64,000 bases of DNA from the NCBI GenBank assembly GCA_043228905.1, contig JBHGNT010000008.1, positions 9,858,001-9,922,000 of the forward strand, written 5' to 3'. The stretch comes from Azolla caroliniana (taxonomy: Eukaryota > Polypodiophyta). Position numbers and translations under genes: made by a program. This document shows positions 9,253 through 20,650 of this stretch, piece after piece; positions within the stretch are counted from its first letter, which is position 1, and every line of letters starts with the position of its first letter. Below the pieces are notes generated by a model. The model saw nothing but the letters and a program-made list of their open reading frames with translations, ran no database searches and had not been told where the DNA came from.

Positions 9253-12200
9253 ATGGACGAATCGTTTGGCGGCATGTTCAAGCTCACCGGCTCCAACTAT
9301 TCAGTGTGGAAGTCGAAGATGAGGGACATGCTCGTGGTTAAAGACCTCTGGCTGCCGGTTCAGTTCGGGGACAAGAGACCGGACAAAATCGACGCCGCGA
9401 TATGGGAGGTGATGCACATGAAGACAACGACGTACATACGGTGCTTCATCGACATGAGCCTGTACAACAACTTCAATGAAGAGAGCAAGGCTCATGAGCT
9501 CTGGGAGAAGATCGGCATAATGTTCCAGAACAAAAATGTTGTCAATCAGGTGTCAATATTCCGGAAGCTAGTAAGACTCCGGTACCAAGATGGCTCCAGC
9601 ATGGCGGAGCATATGAATGCCTTCCAGGGGCTGATCCACCAGGCAACGTCATTGGAAGTACCTCTTGCCGATGAGGTCCTAGCGCTACTCCTGCTCGGTT
9701 CCCTCCCGGATAGCTGGGAGACGTTGGTTGTCAGTTTGGGCAACGCCGGGCCGGAAGGAAAACGGTTATCCCTAGCAAGAGTAAAGTCGAGCTTGCTAGA
9801 TGAGGAGGCTCGTTGGAAAGACAAAGATACGAGCTCCGACTCCAAAGCGCTCCTTACCGAATCGGAACGCGGAAGACATAGAAACCGTAGTCCCCAGAAC
9901 CGGGAGAAGTCGGGGACACGGTCAAAGTCAAGGGGGAGGCCTACTTGCTTCTATTGCGGCAAGCCGGGACACTTCCAAAAGAACTGTCGGCATTTCCGTA
10001 AAGACAAGGAAACTGACGGTACCGATTCGAAGCAAACCCCGAACCGGAACGGTAAAGACCGGAGGGGGCCGGACCGGAAGGGTACGACGGCAATTGCGGC
10101 AAGTGGAGAGGAGTTGATGCTCATCACCGAGGAGAGTGAGATAAACCATGCCGGCGACGAGATGACCTGGGTGGTAGACTCCGGAGCGTCGCTCCACCTT
10201 ACCCCGGACCGGAAATGCTTCTCATCCTACTCAGCCGGTGATCACGGCTGTGTCCGGATGGGGAATGAAGGAACATGTTGAATTGTCGGCATAGGAGACG
10301 TGTGGCTGACAACACCAACCAGATGCAAGTTGCTGTTGAAGGATGTCCGACACGTTCCGGAAGTTCGTCTGAACCTGATATCAGCCAGTCGGCTAGATGA
10401 TGAAGGCTACATGGGTAGCATCCGGAACGGTGTCATGAAGTTCAGCAAAGGGAGCCTGATTGTGGCTCGGGCCCGAAAGGTAAACACACTGTACCTGATG
10501 AATGCCCGGTTATGTCCGGAAGATGTGAACGTGGCTTCCGACACTGCCGGTGAGCTGTGGCACAAGAGGCTATGTCACATGAGTGAGAAGGGGATGAAGA
10601 GGCTTCGAGACGACAACCTCATTCCAGTGAAGGACGTGCACTTAGAGAAGTGCACTGATTGTCTGGCCGGTAAGCAGAACCGGACCTCCTTCCGACCAAG
10701 GCCACCGATGAGACGTAATGCACCACTGGATTTGGTGCATACGGATGTTTGTCAAGTAGACACGAAGTCACATGCCGGAGCGCAGTACTTCGTGACGTTC
10801 ATAGATGACCACAGCCGGAAGCTGTGGGCCACACCGCTGAAGACGAAGGATCAGGTGTTATCAGTCTTCAAAGAGCTCCATGCGAGAGTGGAAAGAGAAA
10901 CCGGCCGGAAGCTGAAGGCGGTTTGAGCAGATAACGGAGGAGAGTACCGGGGACAGTTCGAGGAGTACTGCCACTCGAAGGGAATCCGGCTCGAATTTAC
11001 CGTGCCGAAGACGCCGGAACTAAATGGACTGGCTGAGAGGATGAACCGGACCATAATGGAGAGGGTCCGGAGTATGCTAGCGCATGCAAAACTACCCAAG
11101 AAGTTTTGGGCTGAGGCACTGTCGACGGCGACATATGTGATAAACAGATCACCCTCAGTACCCTTGGACGGAGACACGCCACAGAGAGTATGGACCGGTA
11201 AGGAAGTGTCTTACCGGCATCTGAGGGTGTTCGGGTGTCTCGCGTACGTGCATGTAGCAAAGGACCGGAGAGGAAAGTTAGATCCAAAGACCCGGCCATG
11301 CATATTCCTCGGTTACGGTGATGATGAGTTCGGCTACCGAGTGTGGGACCCGGTCGACAAGAAGGTATTCCGGAGTCGAGATATTATCTTCATGGAGGAC
11401 AAGACGCTCGCCGACTGGGAGTCGGAGAAGAAGATAATGAACTCTGAGTCGACCGGTAAGGAAAGACTCTACAATGAGCAGACCCAACCGGCAAGAGACC
11501 GGTTAGCACTCGAGGAACCAGCCGGTTACGGTGTGGATACCGAACCGGCAGGAGAAGAAGTAGAGGAAGCTGAGGCCGGAACCGGCCAAGACCCCGAATC
11601 GGATTCGGATGAAGAGCAAATGGAGGAGCCGGTTACCGAAGCCCGAAGACGTAGATATCCTCTCAGAGAGAGAAGGGCGCCCCGGAGATTTCCGGATGCA
11701 GAGCATGTTCTGCTAACCGATGAGGGGGAACCGGAAAGTTTCGAAGAAGGGAAGGAAGACACCCACAGCCTAAAATGGTTAAGTGCCATGCAGGATGAGA
11801 TGGATTCCCTGCATGAGAACCATACGTATGAATTGGTGGAGCTGCCGAAAGGAAAGCGGGCACTCCGAAACAAGTGGGTGTTCAAGTTGAAACCGGGAGA
11901 CGCCGGCAACCCCCAGAGATACAAAGCCAGGATCGTGGTGAAGGGGTTCCAGCAGAAGAAGGGCGTGGACTTCGACGAAATATTCGCCCCGGTAGTAAAG
12001 ATGACCTCCATCCGAACGGTGCTGAGTATAGCAGCAAGCATGGACCTCGAGGTAGAGCAGTTGGACGTGAAGACGGCATTCCGTCATGGCGACCTCGAAG
12101 AGGAGATCTACCTGCAGCAACCGGAAGGATTTGTGGAGAAAGGGAAGGAGCACCTAGTATGCCGGTTGAAGAAGAGCCTATACGGACTAAAGCAGGCTCC

Positions 12201-13299
12201 CCGGCAATGGTATCGGAAGTTCGACTCCTTCATGACCGATCAAGGGTACCACAAGACGCAGGCCGATCACTGCGTGTTTGTGAAGAAGTTCAAAGGAGGG
12301 GACTTCCTGATACTCCTCCTGTACGTGGATGACATGTTGATCGTCGGACGGGACCAAGTCAAAATACGGATGCTGAAGAAGGCTCTCAACCGGACCTTCT
12401 CAATGAAAGACTTGGGTCCGGCAAGACAGATGTTGGGGATGCACATCATTCGGGACCGGTCAGTGAAGCAATTATGGCTGTCACAGGAGAAGTACGTGAC
12501 AAAGGTGCTTCACAGGTTCAACATGACAGATGCGAAACCGGTCGGATCGACACTTCCGGCAAACTGCAAGCTATCCGGCAAGCAAAGCCCGAAGACGAGA
12601 GGAGAGAAGGCAGATATGATGAAGATTCCATATGCCTCTGCCGTCGGGAGCTTGATGTACGCAATGGTTTGTACCCGACCGGACATTGGATACGCAGTCG
12701 GAGTGGTGAGCCGGTTTATGAGCAATCCCGGCAAGGAGCATTGGAACGCGGTCAAGTGGATACTCCGGTATTTGAAGGGCACTTCAAATATGTGTCTTCG
12801 ATTCGGCTCCAGGAAACCTCAACTGGACGGTTTCACCCATTCGGACATGTCGGCTGATGTGGATACCAGCCGGTCTACATCCAGGTATGTGATGACATAT
12901 GCAGGGGGAGTTGTTTCGTGGCAGTCGAGGCTGCAAAAGACGGTTGCATTGTCAACCACAGAGGCAGAGTACATGGCGGCTGTAGAAGCCGGCAAGGAAA
13001 TATTATGGATGAAGGACTTCATCGGAGAGCTCGGTATCCGGCAAGAGGAATACCGACTCTACTGCGACAGTCAAAGTGCCATCCACCTTGCTAAGAATGC
13101 GGCCTACCATTCCCGGACGAAGCATATCCAGCGGAGGTATCACTGGATCCGGGAAAGGGTAGATGACCAGGAGTTCGAACTGGTGAAGATCCACACGGCC
13201 GAGAACGGGTCAGATATGCTGACCAAAGTGCTGACACCCGACAAGCTGGACGCATGCCGGAAGAGGATCGGGCTGGAAAGACACCCCATGCCGGAGTGA
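9253..13299 (+). pseudogene. copia gag-pol polyprotein with two nonsense codons
   Basis: A single frame of 1349 codons starts at ATG 9253 (MDESFGG). In order it holds: Gag of UBN2 type; zinc knuckle CFYCGKPGHFQKNC (about 9949-9990); protease VVDSGASLHLT (about 10170); the HHCC region LWHKRLCHMSEKG (about 10555); integrase core with VHTDVCQ, FIDDHSRKLW, ADNGGEYRGQF and TPELNGLAERMNRT; RT with LLLYVDDMLIVG (about 12313-12350); and RNase H ending RIGLERHPMPE. Stops at 10279-10281 and 10924-10926 are both TGA where relatives have CGA (Arg). No frameshift is seen. In RT, FRHGDLEEE has R where relatives have L. A working relative would need only a few differences, so this copy could have moved recently in evolutionary terms. 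Confidence 0.93.
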
Positions 13300-13309
13300 A
13301 GGGGGAGTT

Positions 13310-14032
13310 TGTTGGGAGACAAGTCCCTCCGGATGGGAAGGGAGAAGAGCAGTGCCGACGAACAAACTCGGCCGAGGCCGAAACGGTACGAACCGGATGG
13401 GGAGTACCCGACTGCGGAGAGCCGGATGGTGTAGGCCCGGTACGAACAGGATGGGGACTACCCGACTGCGGAGAGCCGGATGGTGTAGGCCCGATACGAA
13501 CAGGATGGGGAGTACCCGACTGCGGAGAGCCGGATGGTGTAGGCCCGGTACGAACCGGATGAAGAGACATATTCGTCAATATGTTTCTGAGAGCCCATCG
13601 AGGCTACATTTGTAAATAGCCGAAAAGTCATATTAGTATAAATATGACTTAGGGCAAACTTTTAGGTGTGTTGTCGTTTTTGTTGTTGTTATTCTTCCTT
13701 GTTGGTGCAAGAAGAAGAGAGAGCGCGCAACTGTACAGAGAGAGAGAGAGAGAGACGAGGTCGTTGCCTCTGTTGTAACCGCCGCCTGTGGCGAAGATCT
13801 GTGAGCGCGAGGTCGTTGCCTCAGTGAACTCACTGTTGTATATTCCTACATAGTGACAGTTTGCAGCCTGTGGGCTGTCGTGGTTTTTCCCCTATTTTGG
13901 GGTTTTCCACGTAAACCTCCTGTGTACCATTTCTCTCCTTGGTGTCGCGTTTCATTACCTGTTTTTTCTGTGTATGAAAAGAATCTCGGTTGTGGCCGAG
14001 AGTCGGACATAAGGAACGTCAAGTTCTCGTCA
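13310..14032 (+). repeat. 3' LTR of copia 8524-14032
   Basis: It follows the polypurine tract GAAGGGGGAGTT. It carries three 54-bp U3 repeats like the 5' LTR, plus a 25-bp stretch (about 13361-13385, AACAAACTCGG...) absent from the 5' LTR. The TATA box is at 13637-13644 in the same inverted repeat. It ends TTCTCGTCA before the AACCG duplication. Confidence 0.93.
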
Positions 14033-14037
14033 AACCG

Positions 14038-14639
14038 GAGTGCTATGAAGAAGCCATTGCCGAGGAGCACAGAACGAAATGGCTGAGCGTGATGCAATAT
14101 GAGCTAGAATCCTTGCACGAGAATTACACCTATGACTTGGTAAAGCTAACGAAAGGTAAGAGAGCACTTAGGAATAAATGGGTCTACAACATGAAGACTG
14201 GAGAAGCCGACAGTGAGCCCAGGTATAAAGCCCGCATCGTGGTGAAGGGTTTTCAATAGAAAAAGGGCATCGACTTTGACGAAATATTCGCACCAGTCGC
14301 GAAGATAACATCCATTCGAACTGTACTGAGTATAGGGGCTAGTATGGACTTGGAGATCAAACAACTAGATGTCAAAACCGCATTCTTACAGAGGGAGCTA
14401 GAAGAAGAAATCTACATACTACAACCCGTAGGCTTTGAGGAGAAAGGGAAAGAGAACCTGGTGTGTTGACTGAAGAAAACCTTGTATGGTCTGAAACAAG
14501 CTCCACGCCAATGGTACAAGAAGTTCGAGTCCTTCATGACGGAACACCAATTCCAGAAAACACATGCCGATCATTGTGTTCGTCAAAAGGTACGAAGAAG
14601 GAGACTTCTTGATTCTCTTGTTATATGTTGATGACATGT
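14038..14639 (+). pseudogene. old copia gag-pol, downstream piece (RT)
   Basis: It continues the element that stops at 8523: the peptide resumes with ECYEEAIAEEH and RTKWLSVMQYELESLHENYTYDLV, the N-terminal part of copia RT. Then come KARIVVKGFQ, a TAG, KKGIDFDEIFAPV, LDVKTAFL and [18 protein letters not shown]. There are stops at about 14258 and 14467, and a frameshift before LLYVDD. It is cut at 14639 (GTTGATGACATGTTG), where a different element starts. Confidence 0.85.
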
Positions 14640-14652
14640 TGAGCACAAGAAG

Positions 14653-15513
14653 TTGATGGCAGAAGGTGACCGGCAGCAGGAGAATCTAGGGGAACTCAAC
14701 AGGGCAACGGAAGCATTGGCGGAAGTACAGACCAAGGCGGTCGACATGGCGAAGGCACTCGAAGAAGCGGCAAGGGACCGGATGGAGATCACCCCGCAAC
14801 ATTATGAGGAGACAGAACAAGAAAAGATGGTGTTGAATAGAGTTTAGACCACTTATCAAACTAAATTCCTGGAATATGAGATGCAGGCATAGGCAACCGT
14901 GGGCCTGATAAAGAAGTTAAAGGAGGAAAAGCAGGCTGTAGAGGACAAATCCAAGATGGGGCTCGGCCGAATCTGCGCCATTGTGCTGGCATGGAAAGAA
15001 CGAACAAAGAGTATGATTGGTGAAAGCTTGGTGCAATGGTTGTCAAAATGGGCACAACAAGCGGCGGAATTACAGACGTTGCGAGCGGATGCGGAAAACC
15101 GGAGAAAGGATGGGGACAACTTCTACAAGATGGATGCGGAGAGTATTGTAACCATCCAGGAGGAGTTGTCAGATGATTTCTTGTCCCTGTCAGGAGAACA
15201 ATTGGCGGTTGTCAGGCAGCTGGTAGAACAGCTAGATGATGACCAACTTGGCACTCAACTCGAGCTCGAGCAATACAAACGGGAGCGAAAACAGCAGATA
15301 GCATCGCAAATGTCGGCGGCAATTAACATCAGTGATGGAGAGCAATCTCCAGAGCACCCACTGAATGTAGCCGGGACTGGAGGAGGCCAGCCAAACGAAG
15401 CCCGAGTAGAACAGCCAGAAGAAGTCAAACCGAAGGAGCCGGAGCCAAAAGCGTCGAGGCCAGTAGAGCCGGATATCGTTAGAGCCGGAGAAGAAGAGCA
15501 AGTCGGACACTAG
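14653..15513 (+). pseudogene. coiled-coil Gag-like ORF, two in-frame stops
   Basis: One frame runs from at least 14653 to a TAG at 15511. It is interrupted by TAG at about 14845 and TAG at about 14890. The first part (MMAEGDRQQENLGELNRATE...) and the second (LIKKLKEEKQAVEDKSK, KWAQQAAELQTLRADAENRR) are rich in heptad-spaced L, A, E and K, as in a long coiled coil. The C-terminal part is acidic and proline-rich (EQPEEVKPKEPEPKASRP). There is no zinc knuckle or catalytic motif. A Gag-like or structural protein of a non-autonomous LTR element is plausible from its position directly before the 3' LTR. I do not recognise a specific family. Confidence 0.55.
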
Positions 15514-15642
15514 GCTGGAGACCAACTACAACCGAAGGACCAACAGTCATAGTCGATGGAGCATTCTGGAAATTTTGGACGATGAATGAAGGGGCTAACC
15601 GTGGGTTCGACGTACAATGTATTGTCCCACGGGCATGCCATG

Positions 15643-16076
15643 TGTTGGCGGTTAGGCTAGAGTATGAAAGGGGAGTCGGTTTTGGGAGTTGTAATTAGAT
15701 GAATTATGATAATTATAAGATCGGACAGACAGACTCCGAATCGGTATGCCGATTTGGATCTGGACCGGTTCGTAGTCGGTTGCCGGTTGGCACCGGTTTG
15801 TAGCACAACCAGATACCTATAAAAGGATCCGGAGATGATGTAATTGAGGACGGATAATTAATAGAGAGATGTTGTGTCTTTACATATTGTGTATCTTGTT
15901 AATACCGTTATGTGGTTAATGTGATTATCATACCGTGTATCAAGTTAATCATTCCGGATAGTGACCGGGAAGGATCGGTCTTGTATTACAGTCTACACAT
16001 TCCTTACCGTACCACCCCTTTGGTGAACTATTCTAAAGGGACACCCTGTGTTAGCGGCTTGTCTAGGCCGGTGACA
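15643..16076 (+). repeat. LTR of non-autonomous element 3
   Basis: It starts TGTTGGCGGTTAGG and has a TATA box TATAAAAGG at about 15819-15827 within CCTATAAAAGG. It probably ends GCCGGTGACA at 16076, where a copia gag reading on the minus strand resumes. The start is well placed by its pre-LTR block. The end is inferred from the junction only. Confidence 0.55.
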
Positions 16077-16079
16077 ATA

Positions 16080-16333
16080 GTTTTTGTATCCTTTATGTAG
16101 CCGAGCATCTGGTCGTGCACACAAGACGCGAGGCAGTACAATACTCGGCTCGCTCCTTGCTCCCATACCGGGAAGTCCTCGTGCGTCGGCTCCTGCGCTA
16201 CCTCGTTCGTTCCTTCCACGAAGCTCCAATATCCATACCCCAACAAGTATTGGTGCATCTTGTATGACCAGGACGCGTAGTTGCTCCGGTCGCGGTTCTT
16301 TGTTGGAAGTGAACTTGTCATTCCTCTATCCAT
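16080..16333 (-). pseudogene. copia Gag N-terminus
   Basis: It starts with ATG at 16331-16333 and reads NYASWSYKMHQYLLGYGYWSFVEG, the typical N-terminal block of plant copia Gag (UBN2/DUF4219 type). It continues AQEPTHEDFPVWEQGASRVL and LASCVHDQML. After IKDTKT the reading leaves the family at the junction near 16080. Only about 80 residues are kept, with no stop inside. The promoter LTR lies upstream (16428-16891). Confidence 0.75.
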
Positions 16334-16427
16334 ATCTTCTCTCTATCTCTTGTTACCGGGTTGTAGGGTTCATCTACGAAAGCAAGTGTCGGTTGCAGAG
16401 GTTCTCAATCTTCGCGCTCAGATACCA

Positions 16428-16891
16428 TGTGAATGTTAACATTTGTAAACGTTAGACAGAACCGGCTCAGCCGGATAGCAACAGAGAATAAGATGAAGAT
16501 TTAATGGAGAAGCTAAATACACAAAGAGTATACGCGGGAGAGATAAAGAGAGCAGAACATAAACGTAGATTCTAAATAATAAAAACACTTTGTAACTCTG
16601 TACATACAATGTGCTAAACATCACTATTTATACAAGTCCTCAAAAGGACTGACAGAAGTACTATGTACTTCAATGCTCATACGAGCGATTGACACTAACT
16701 ACAAGACATTGATTACCTAGTAGTCTAGGCTACTACTAGGCTTCCGGTTCGCACTCGAATTCGGCTCTCCGATCCGTCTCCCCGATCCGGCCGGTTGTTT
16801 CTAGATACCGATTCGGCTCATCCTTCCAATTGCCGATCCGACTCTAGCTTATTCAACCGATCCGGATCCGGTGGAGCTTGCTCCCTCAACA
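16428..16891 (-). repeat. 5' LTR of reversed copia fragment
   Basis: In element orientation it begins TGTTGAGGGAGCAAGC (ending at 16891) and finishes AACATTCACA (16428). The PBS follows with no spacer. Its U3 part is rich in CCGGATCGG-type sequence. The sequence to the right (from 16892) is unrelated copia RT. Confidence 0.7.
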
Positions 16892-17910
16892 CCCGGCAAT
16901 GGTACCGAAAGTTCGACTCCTTTACGACCGACAATGGGTACCAAAAAACGTAGGCCGATCACTGCGTGTTTGTGAAAAAGTTTGACGGAGGAGATTTTCT
17001 CATCCTCCTATTGTATGTGAACGACATGCTAATTGTCGAACGATACCATATGAAGATCTGAGTGGTGAAGAAGGTCGTGAGTAGGTCGTTCTCGATGAAG
17101 GATATGGGTCCAGCAAAGCAATGCTTGGGATGCACATTGTTCGGGATCGAACAAAGAAATTATTGTGGTTGTCACAAGAAAAGTATGTGACAAAGGTGCT
17201 CTAGAGATTCAACATGGAGTGCGCGAAACCGGTCGACTCGACACTGTCGAAGAACTGCAAACTGAGTAAAGACCACTGTCCAAAATCGAGAACAGAAAAG
17301 GTTCCTTATGCCTCGGCGGTTGGAAGCCTGATTTATGCAATGGTTTATACTAGGTCGGACATAGGATACGCAATCGAACTAGTCAGCCGATATATGAGCA
17401 ATCTCTGCATAGAGCATTGGGTTGTTGTGAAGTGGATACTTCGATACCCGAGAGGCACCTCGAATATGTATCTTTGTTTTGGCTCAGGTAACCCCACATT
17501 GGAAGCTTACACGGATTCGGACATGTCGGCTAATGAAGATACCAGCCGATCCACATCCAGATACGTAATGACTCATGCCGGGGGAGCTATCTCGTGGCAA
17601 TTGAGGTTGCAGAAGGCCATGGCTCTGTCGACCACGGAAGCCGAGTATATGGCCACAGCGGAAACCGGCAACGAAATCATAAGGATGAAGGAGTTTATTA
17701 GTGAACTGGGAATTCAGCAGGAAGAATTCCGACTCTACTGCGATAATCAGAATGCCATCCACATTGCGAAAAATGCCGCCTACTACTTGAGGACCAAACA
17801 CATCCAATGGAGATACCATTGGCTCCAAGAGCAAGTAGAAGAGAAGGAGTTTTCTCTAAGGTTCACACAGCCGAGAATGGATCGGACATGCTGACGAAGG
17901 TGTTGTCAGC
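16892..17910 (+). pseudogene. copia RT C-terminal part and RNase H fragment
   Basis: It begins inside RT (PGNGTESSTP in one frame; the family frame gives RQWYRKFDSF) and contains LLLYVNDMLIV, where the catalytic YVDD is changed to YVND. The frame is open from 17214 to 17894: KPVDSTLSKNCKLSK, VPYASAVGSLIYAMV, YTDSDMSANEDTSRS and the RNase H segment STTEAEYMATAETGNEI. A shift at about 17855 leads to HTAENGSDMLTKVLSA, after which a different element begins (about 17911). The 3' LTR expected next is not there; a copia LTR piece at 20651-20960 may be its remnant. Confidence 0.8.
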
Positions 17911-18060
17911 CGAATATACATGTTTAGTATATTGTGACGACGTTGAAAACAAGGATGTTGATGACAATAACTCCGGAAGCAAGGACAGTGATGATGGTAA
18001 CTCGAGAAGAAAAGGCGATGACGAAGACGGGTGGTGCTCCCAGTTGGAAGGGATTCAAAC

Positions 18061-18557
18061 TGTCACGGACACACCAAGCGCGGACTAGGACGGAGCACAG
18101 ATGATGGGGCTACGAGCGACGGATGAACTTGGAGCTAGATGTGATTATGCTAGGAACTCTAGATGTTGTGAGCGACATGAGGGCATGAAGACAGAAATAA
18201 AGATCAAGGAGACAAAGATGAGGCGAAACAAGAATACTAGATTGATGTGTCAATGACTAGTGTTGAATCCCTTCAAAGGAACCAAGGATGCTACAAGTAT
18301 TTATACAATTTCCGAGATTTAATATCTCTAGAATATACTTGAGAAATATCTCGAGAATATACATGTTTAGAATATACCACATAATATATCTAGAATATAC
18401 TAACGACTAGAATATTCTCGAATGTACTATACACTAGACTCTACAATATATACAAGTTCACAACCGAATGTGGACAGTTTACAAGAGTTTCAATATTGTT
18501 AACACAACACAATGTATTGTGTGTTAAAAGTCAGAGGTTCGAGTCTAGAATGTGACA
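18061..18557 (-). repeat. LTR (left copy) of non-autonomous element
   Basis: It runs from TGTCACGGACAC to GAATGTGACA, with a TGTCAC/GTGACA inverted repeat at the ends. The minus-strand TATA box GTATAAATAC (about 18297-18306) is palindromic. Several CTAGAATAT motifs lie upstream of it. The outer U3 end carries a B-box-like GAGGTTCGAGTCT (18534-18546). Confidence 0.75.
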
Positions 18558-18689
18558 TATCCCCCCTCTTACGTTGCCTTCCCAAACTGGTCCTTGGCTT
18601 AAGGGGATACTGTTGATGAAAATCTTAGATCACCTCCAAAGTATTTTGCAAATCCTAGACAAGGAGTAACCCTTCCAAAAGACGAGGTA

Positions 18690-19625
18690 TTGAACACCAA
18701 CCGGTATGAACAACCATGTGCAGTCCTCGCCCAGGATTGGAGCATGAATACCAACAAGCGTGAGCGACCATGTGTGGTCCTCGTTGGGAACTGGAAAACG
18801 AATACCAACGGGCATGAGTGACCATGTGTGGTCCTCACTGGGAACGCGAACATCAACGGCCATGAGAGACCGTGTCGGTCCTCGCCGAGAGTTGGAACAT
18901 GACCACCAACGGGCATGAGCGACCATGTGTGGTCCTCACCGAGAACTAGAACATGAACAACAGCAGGCATGAGCGACCATGTTGGTCCTCGCCAGGATCT
19001 GGAACACGAACAATAGTTGGAGCGAGTGACCATGTGCGGTCCTCACCGGAGACTGTAACACGAATACCAACAAGCGTGAGTGACTATGTGCGATCCTCAC
19101 AGGGAACACGAACACCAACGGGCATGAGAGACCATGTCGGTCCTCGCCGAGAGTTGGAACACGAACACCAACGTGCATGAGCGACCATGCGGCCCTCACC
19201 GAGAACTGAACACTAACAGGCGTGAGAGACTATGCGGCCCTCACCAAGAACTGGAACACGAACAGATGTGGGCGACCATGTGTGGCCCTCATCGGCAACT
19301 GGAACGTGAGCAAACATGTGCGGTCCTCGTTGAAAACACGAATGGGCATGAGCGACCATGTGGCCCTCACCGAGAACTAGAACACGAACGGACGTGAGCG
19401 ACCATCGGGCCTTCACCGAGAACTAAACATGAACGGACGTGAGCGACCATGCGAACCTCACCGAGAATTGAACACCAATGGGCATGAGTGACCATGCAGC
19501 CCTCACCAAGAACTGGAACACGAATGGACGTGAGCGACCATGTGGCCCTCACTGAGAAATGAACACGAACGGACGTGAGTGACCATGTGGACCTCATTGA
19601 GAACTGGAACAACAACGGGAAAGGA
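18690..19625. repeat. minisatellite, about 57-66 bp units
   Basis: About fifteen degenerate copies of a unit built around CATGAGCGACCATGTGTGG, then TCCTCACCGAGAACTGGAAC, then ACGAACACCAACGG. Unit length varies. Open frames across it (for example 18599-19033) only reflect repetition. It makes up most of the interior of the non-autonomous element 17918-20650. Confidence 0.85.
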
Positions 19626-20151
19626 GTGCAAGTGAAGCGGTCAACTCGACTTCTTCTATTATGAGAGGGTAAACAGTCGAGGTTGACCCAAGACACTGCA
19701 GAAACAGTAAATAGTCGAGGTTGACCCACGCAATCCCCACTAGGAAAGTGAGCGTTTGTCACCCCCACCGAAACTAGAAGGTGAGAGATCGAAATCGGTC
19801 CTCACCAACAAAAAGTGGCCCAACACTTGAACTATAATGAAACTGCAGTGCAAGTGAGAAATGATCTGATCCCCACCAAGAAAGTGAGCGGTTGTGACCC
19901 CCACTGGAACTGGGAAGGTGAGTGATCGAAAGCACTCCTCACCAAAACCATGATGCAAAATGATACCTAAAAATGATGACAAGTAGTGTTGATGACGATG
20001 ATGGTTGGGGAAGAGGTGTTGAAAATGATGACATCCAAAACAAGGATGTTGATGATTGTAACTTCGGAAGCAAGGACAATGATGATGGTAACTCTAGAAG
20101 CAAAGGCGATGACGAAGACGGGTGGTGCTCTCAGTTAGAAGGGATTCAAAC

Positions 20152-20650
20152 TGTCACGAACACACCAAGCGCAGACTAGGACGGAGCACAGATGATGGGG
20201 CTACGAGCGACGGATGAACTTGGAGCTAGATGTGATGAGGCTAGGAACTCTAGATGTTGTGAGCGACATGAGGGCATGAAGACAGAAATAAAGATCAAGG
20301 AGACAAAGATGAGGCGAAACAAGAATACTAGATTGATGTGTCAATGACTAGTGTTGAATCCCTTCAAAGGAACCAAGGATGTTAGAAGTATTTATACAAT
20401 ATCCGAGATTAAATATCTCTAGAATATACTTGAGAAATATCTGGAGAATATACCTATTTAGAATATACCACATAATATATCTAGAATATACTAACAACTA
20501 GAATATTCTCGAATGTACTATACACTAGACTCTACAATATATACAAGTTCACAATCGAATGTGGATAGTTCACAAGAGTTTCGATATGGTTAACACAACA
20601 CAATGTACTATGTGTGTTAAAAGTCAAAGGTTCGAGTCTAGAATGTGACA
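20152..20650 (-). repeat. LTR (right copy) of non-autonomous element
   Basis: It is nearly identical to 18061-18557 (TGTCACGAACAC...GAATGTGACA). The preceding about 135 bp (20015-20151) also match 17937-18060. The A-box-like GATATGGTTAACAC (20583-20596) and the B-box-like AAGGTTCGAGTCTA (20627-20640) are about 44 bp apart. Confidence 0.75.

Larger units (their letters stand above)
8524..14032 (+). mobile_element. near-complete Ty1/copia retrotransposon (family II)
   Basis: It has two LTRs (8524-9221 and 13310-14032), a PBS, one gag-pol frame and a polypurine tract. It is flanked by the 5-bp target duplication AACCG (8519-8523 and 14033-14037). It sits in the linker of an older copia in the same orientation. 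By eye the LTRs differ by a 25-bp indel and about a dozen substitutions, so the insertion is moderately old. Two in-frame stops in gag-pol make it non-autonomous at present. Confidence 0.95.
14640..16076 (+). mobile_element. non-autonomous LTR element 3 (coiled-coil ORF and 3' LTR)
   Basis: This is the 3' part of an LTR element with a coiled-coil ORF (14653-15513), a short tail, the conserved block CCCACGGGCATGCCATG just before the LTR (15626-15642), and an LTR from 15643 to about 16076. No protease, RT or integrase is present. The 5' LTR is missing at the junction with copia RT (14639). The pre-LTR block also occurs before the LTRs at 23255 and 30219, which ties the three elements together. 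Confidence 0.65.
16077..16891 (-). mobile_element. Ty1/copia fragment (5' LTR, PBS, start of gag)
   Basis: On the minus strand: LTR 16891 to 16428 (TGTTGAGGGAGC...ATTCACA), a PBS TGGTATCTGAGC directly after it (16416-16427), then Gag from 16333. The coding part stops at about 16077, where the LTR of element 3 begins. It belongs to another copia lineage than families I-III: its Gag begins MDRGMTSSLPTKNRD. Confidence 0.75.
17918..20650 (-). mobile_element. non-autonomous LTR element with duplicated leader
   Basis: The order on the minus strand is: LTR (20650 to 20152), leader (20151 to about 20013), interior with a minisatellite, polypurine tract (AAGAGGGGGGATA, 18558-18570), second LTR (18557 to 18061), then a second copy of the leader (18060 to about 17918). 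A leader after the 3' LTR is not expected for a simple insertion and suggests unequal recombination between tandem copies. It has no coding capacity. Confidence 0.7.

Noticed and set aside
18690-19625. Possible CRISPR-like array
   Set aside because: Unit length varies, spacers are not unique, no cas genes, and the context is a eukaryotic LTR element.
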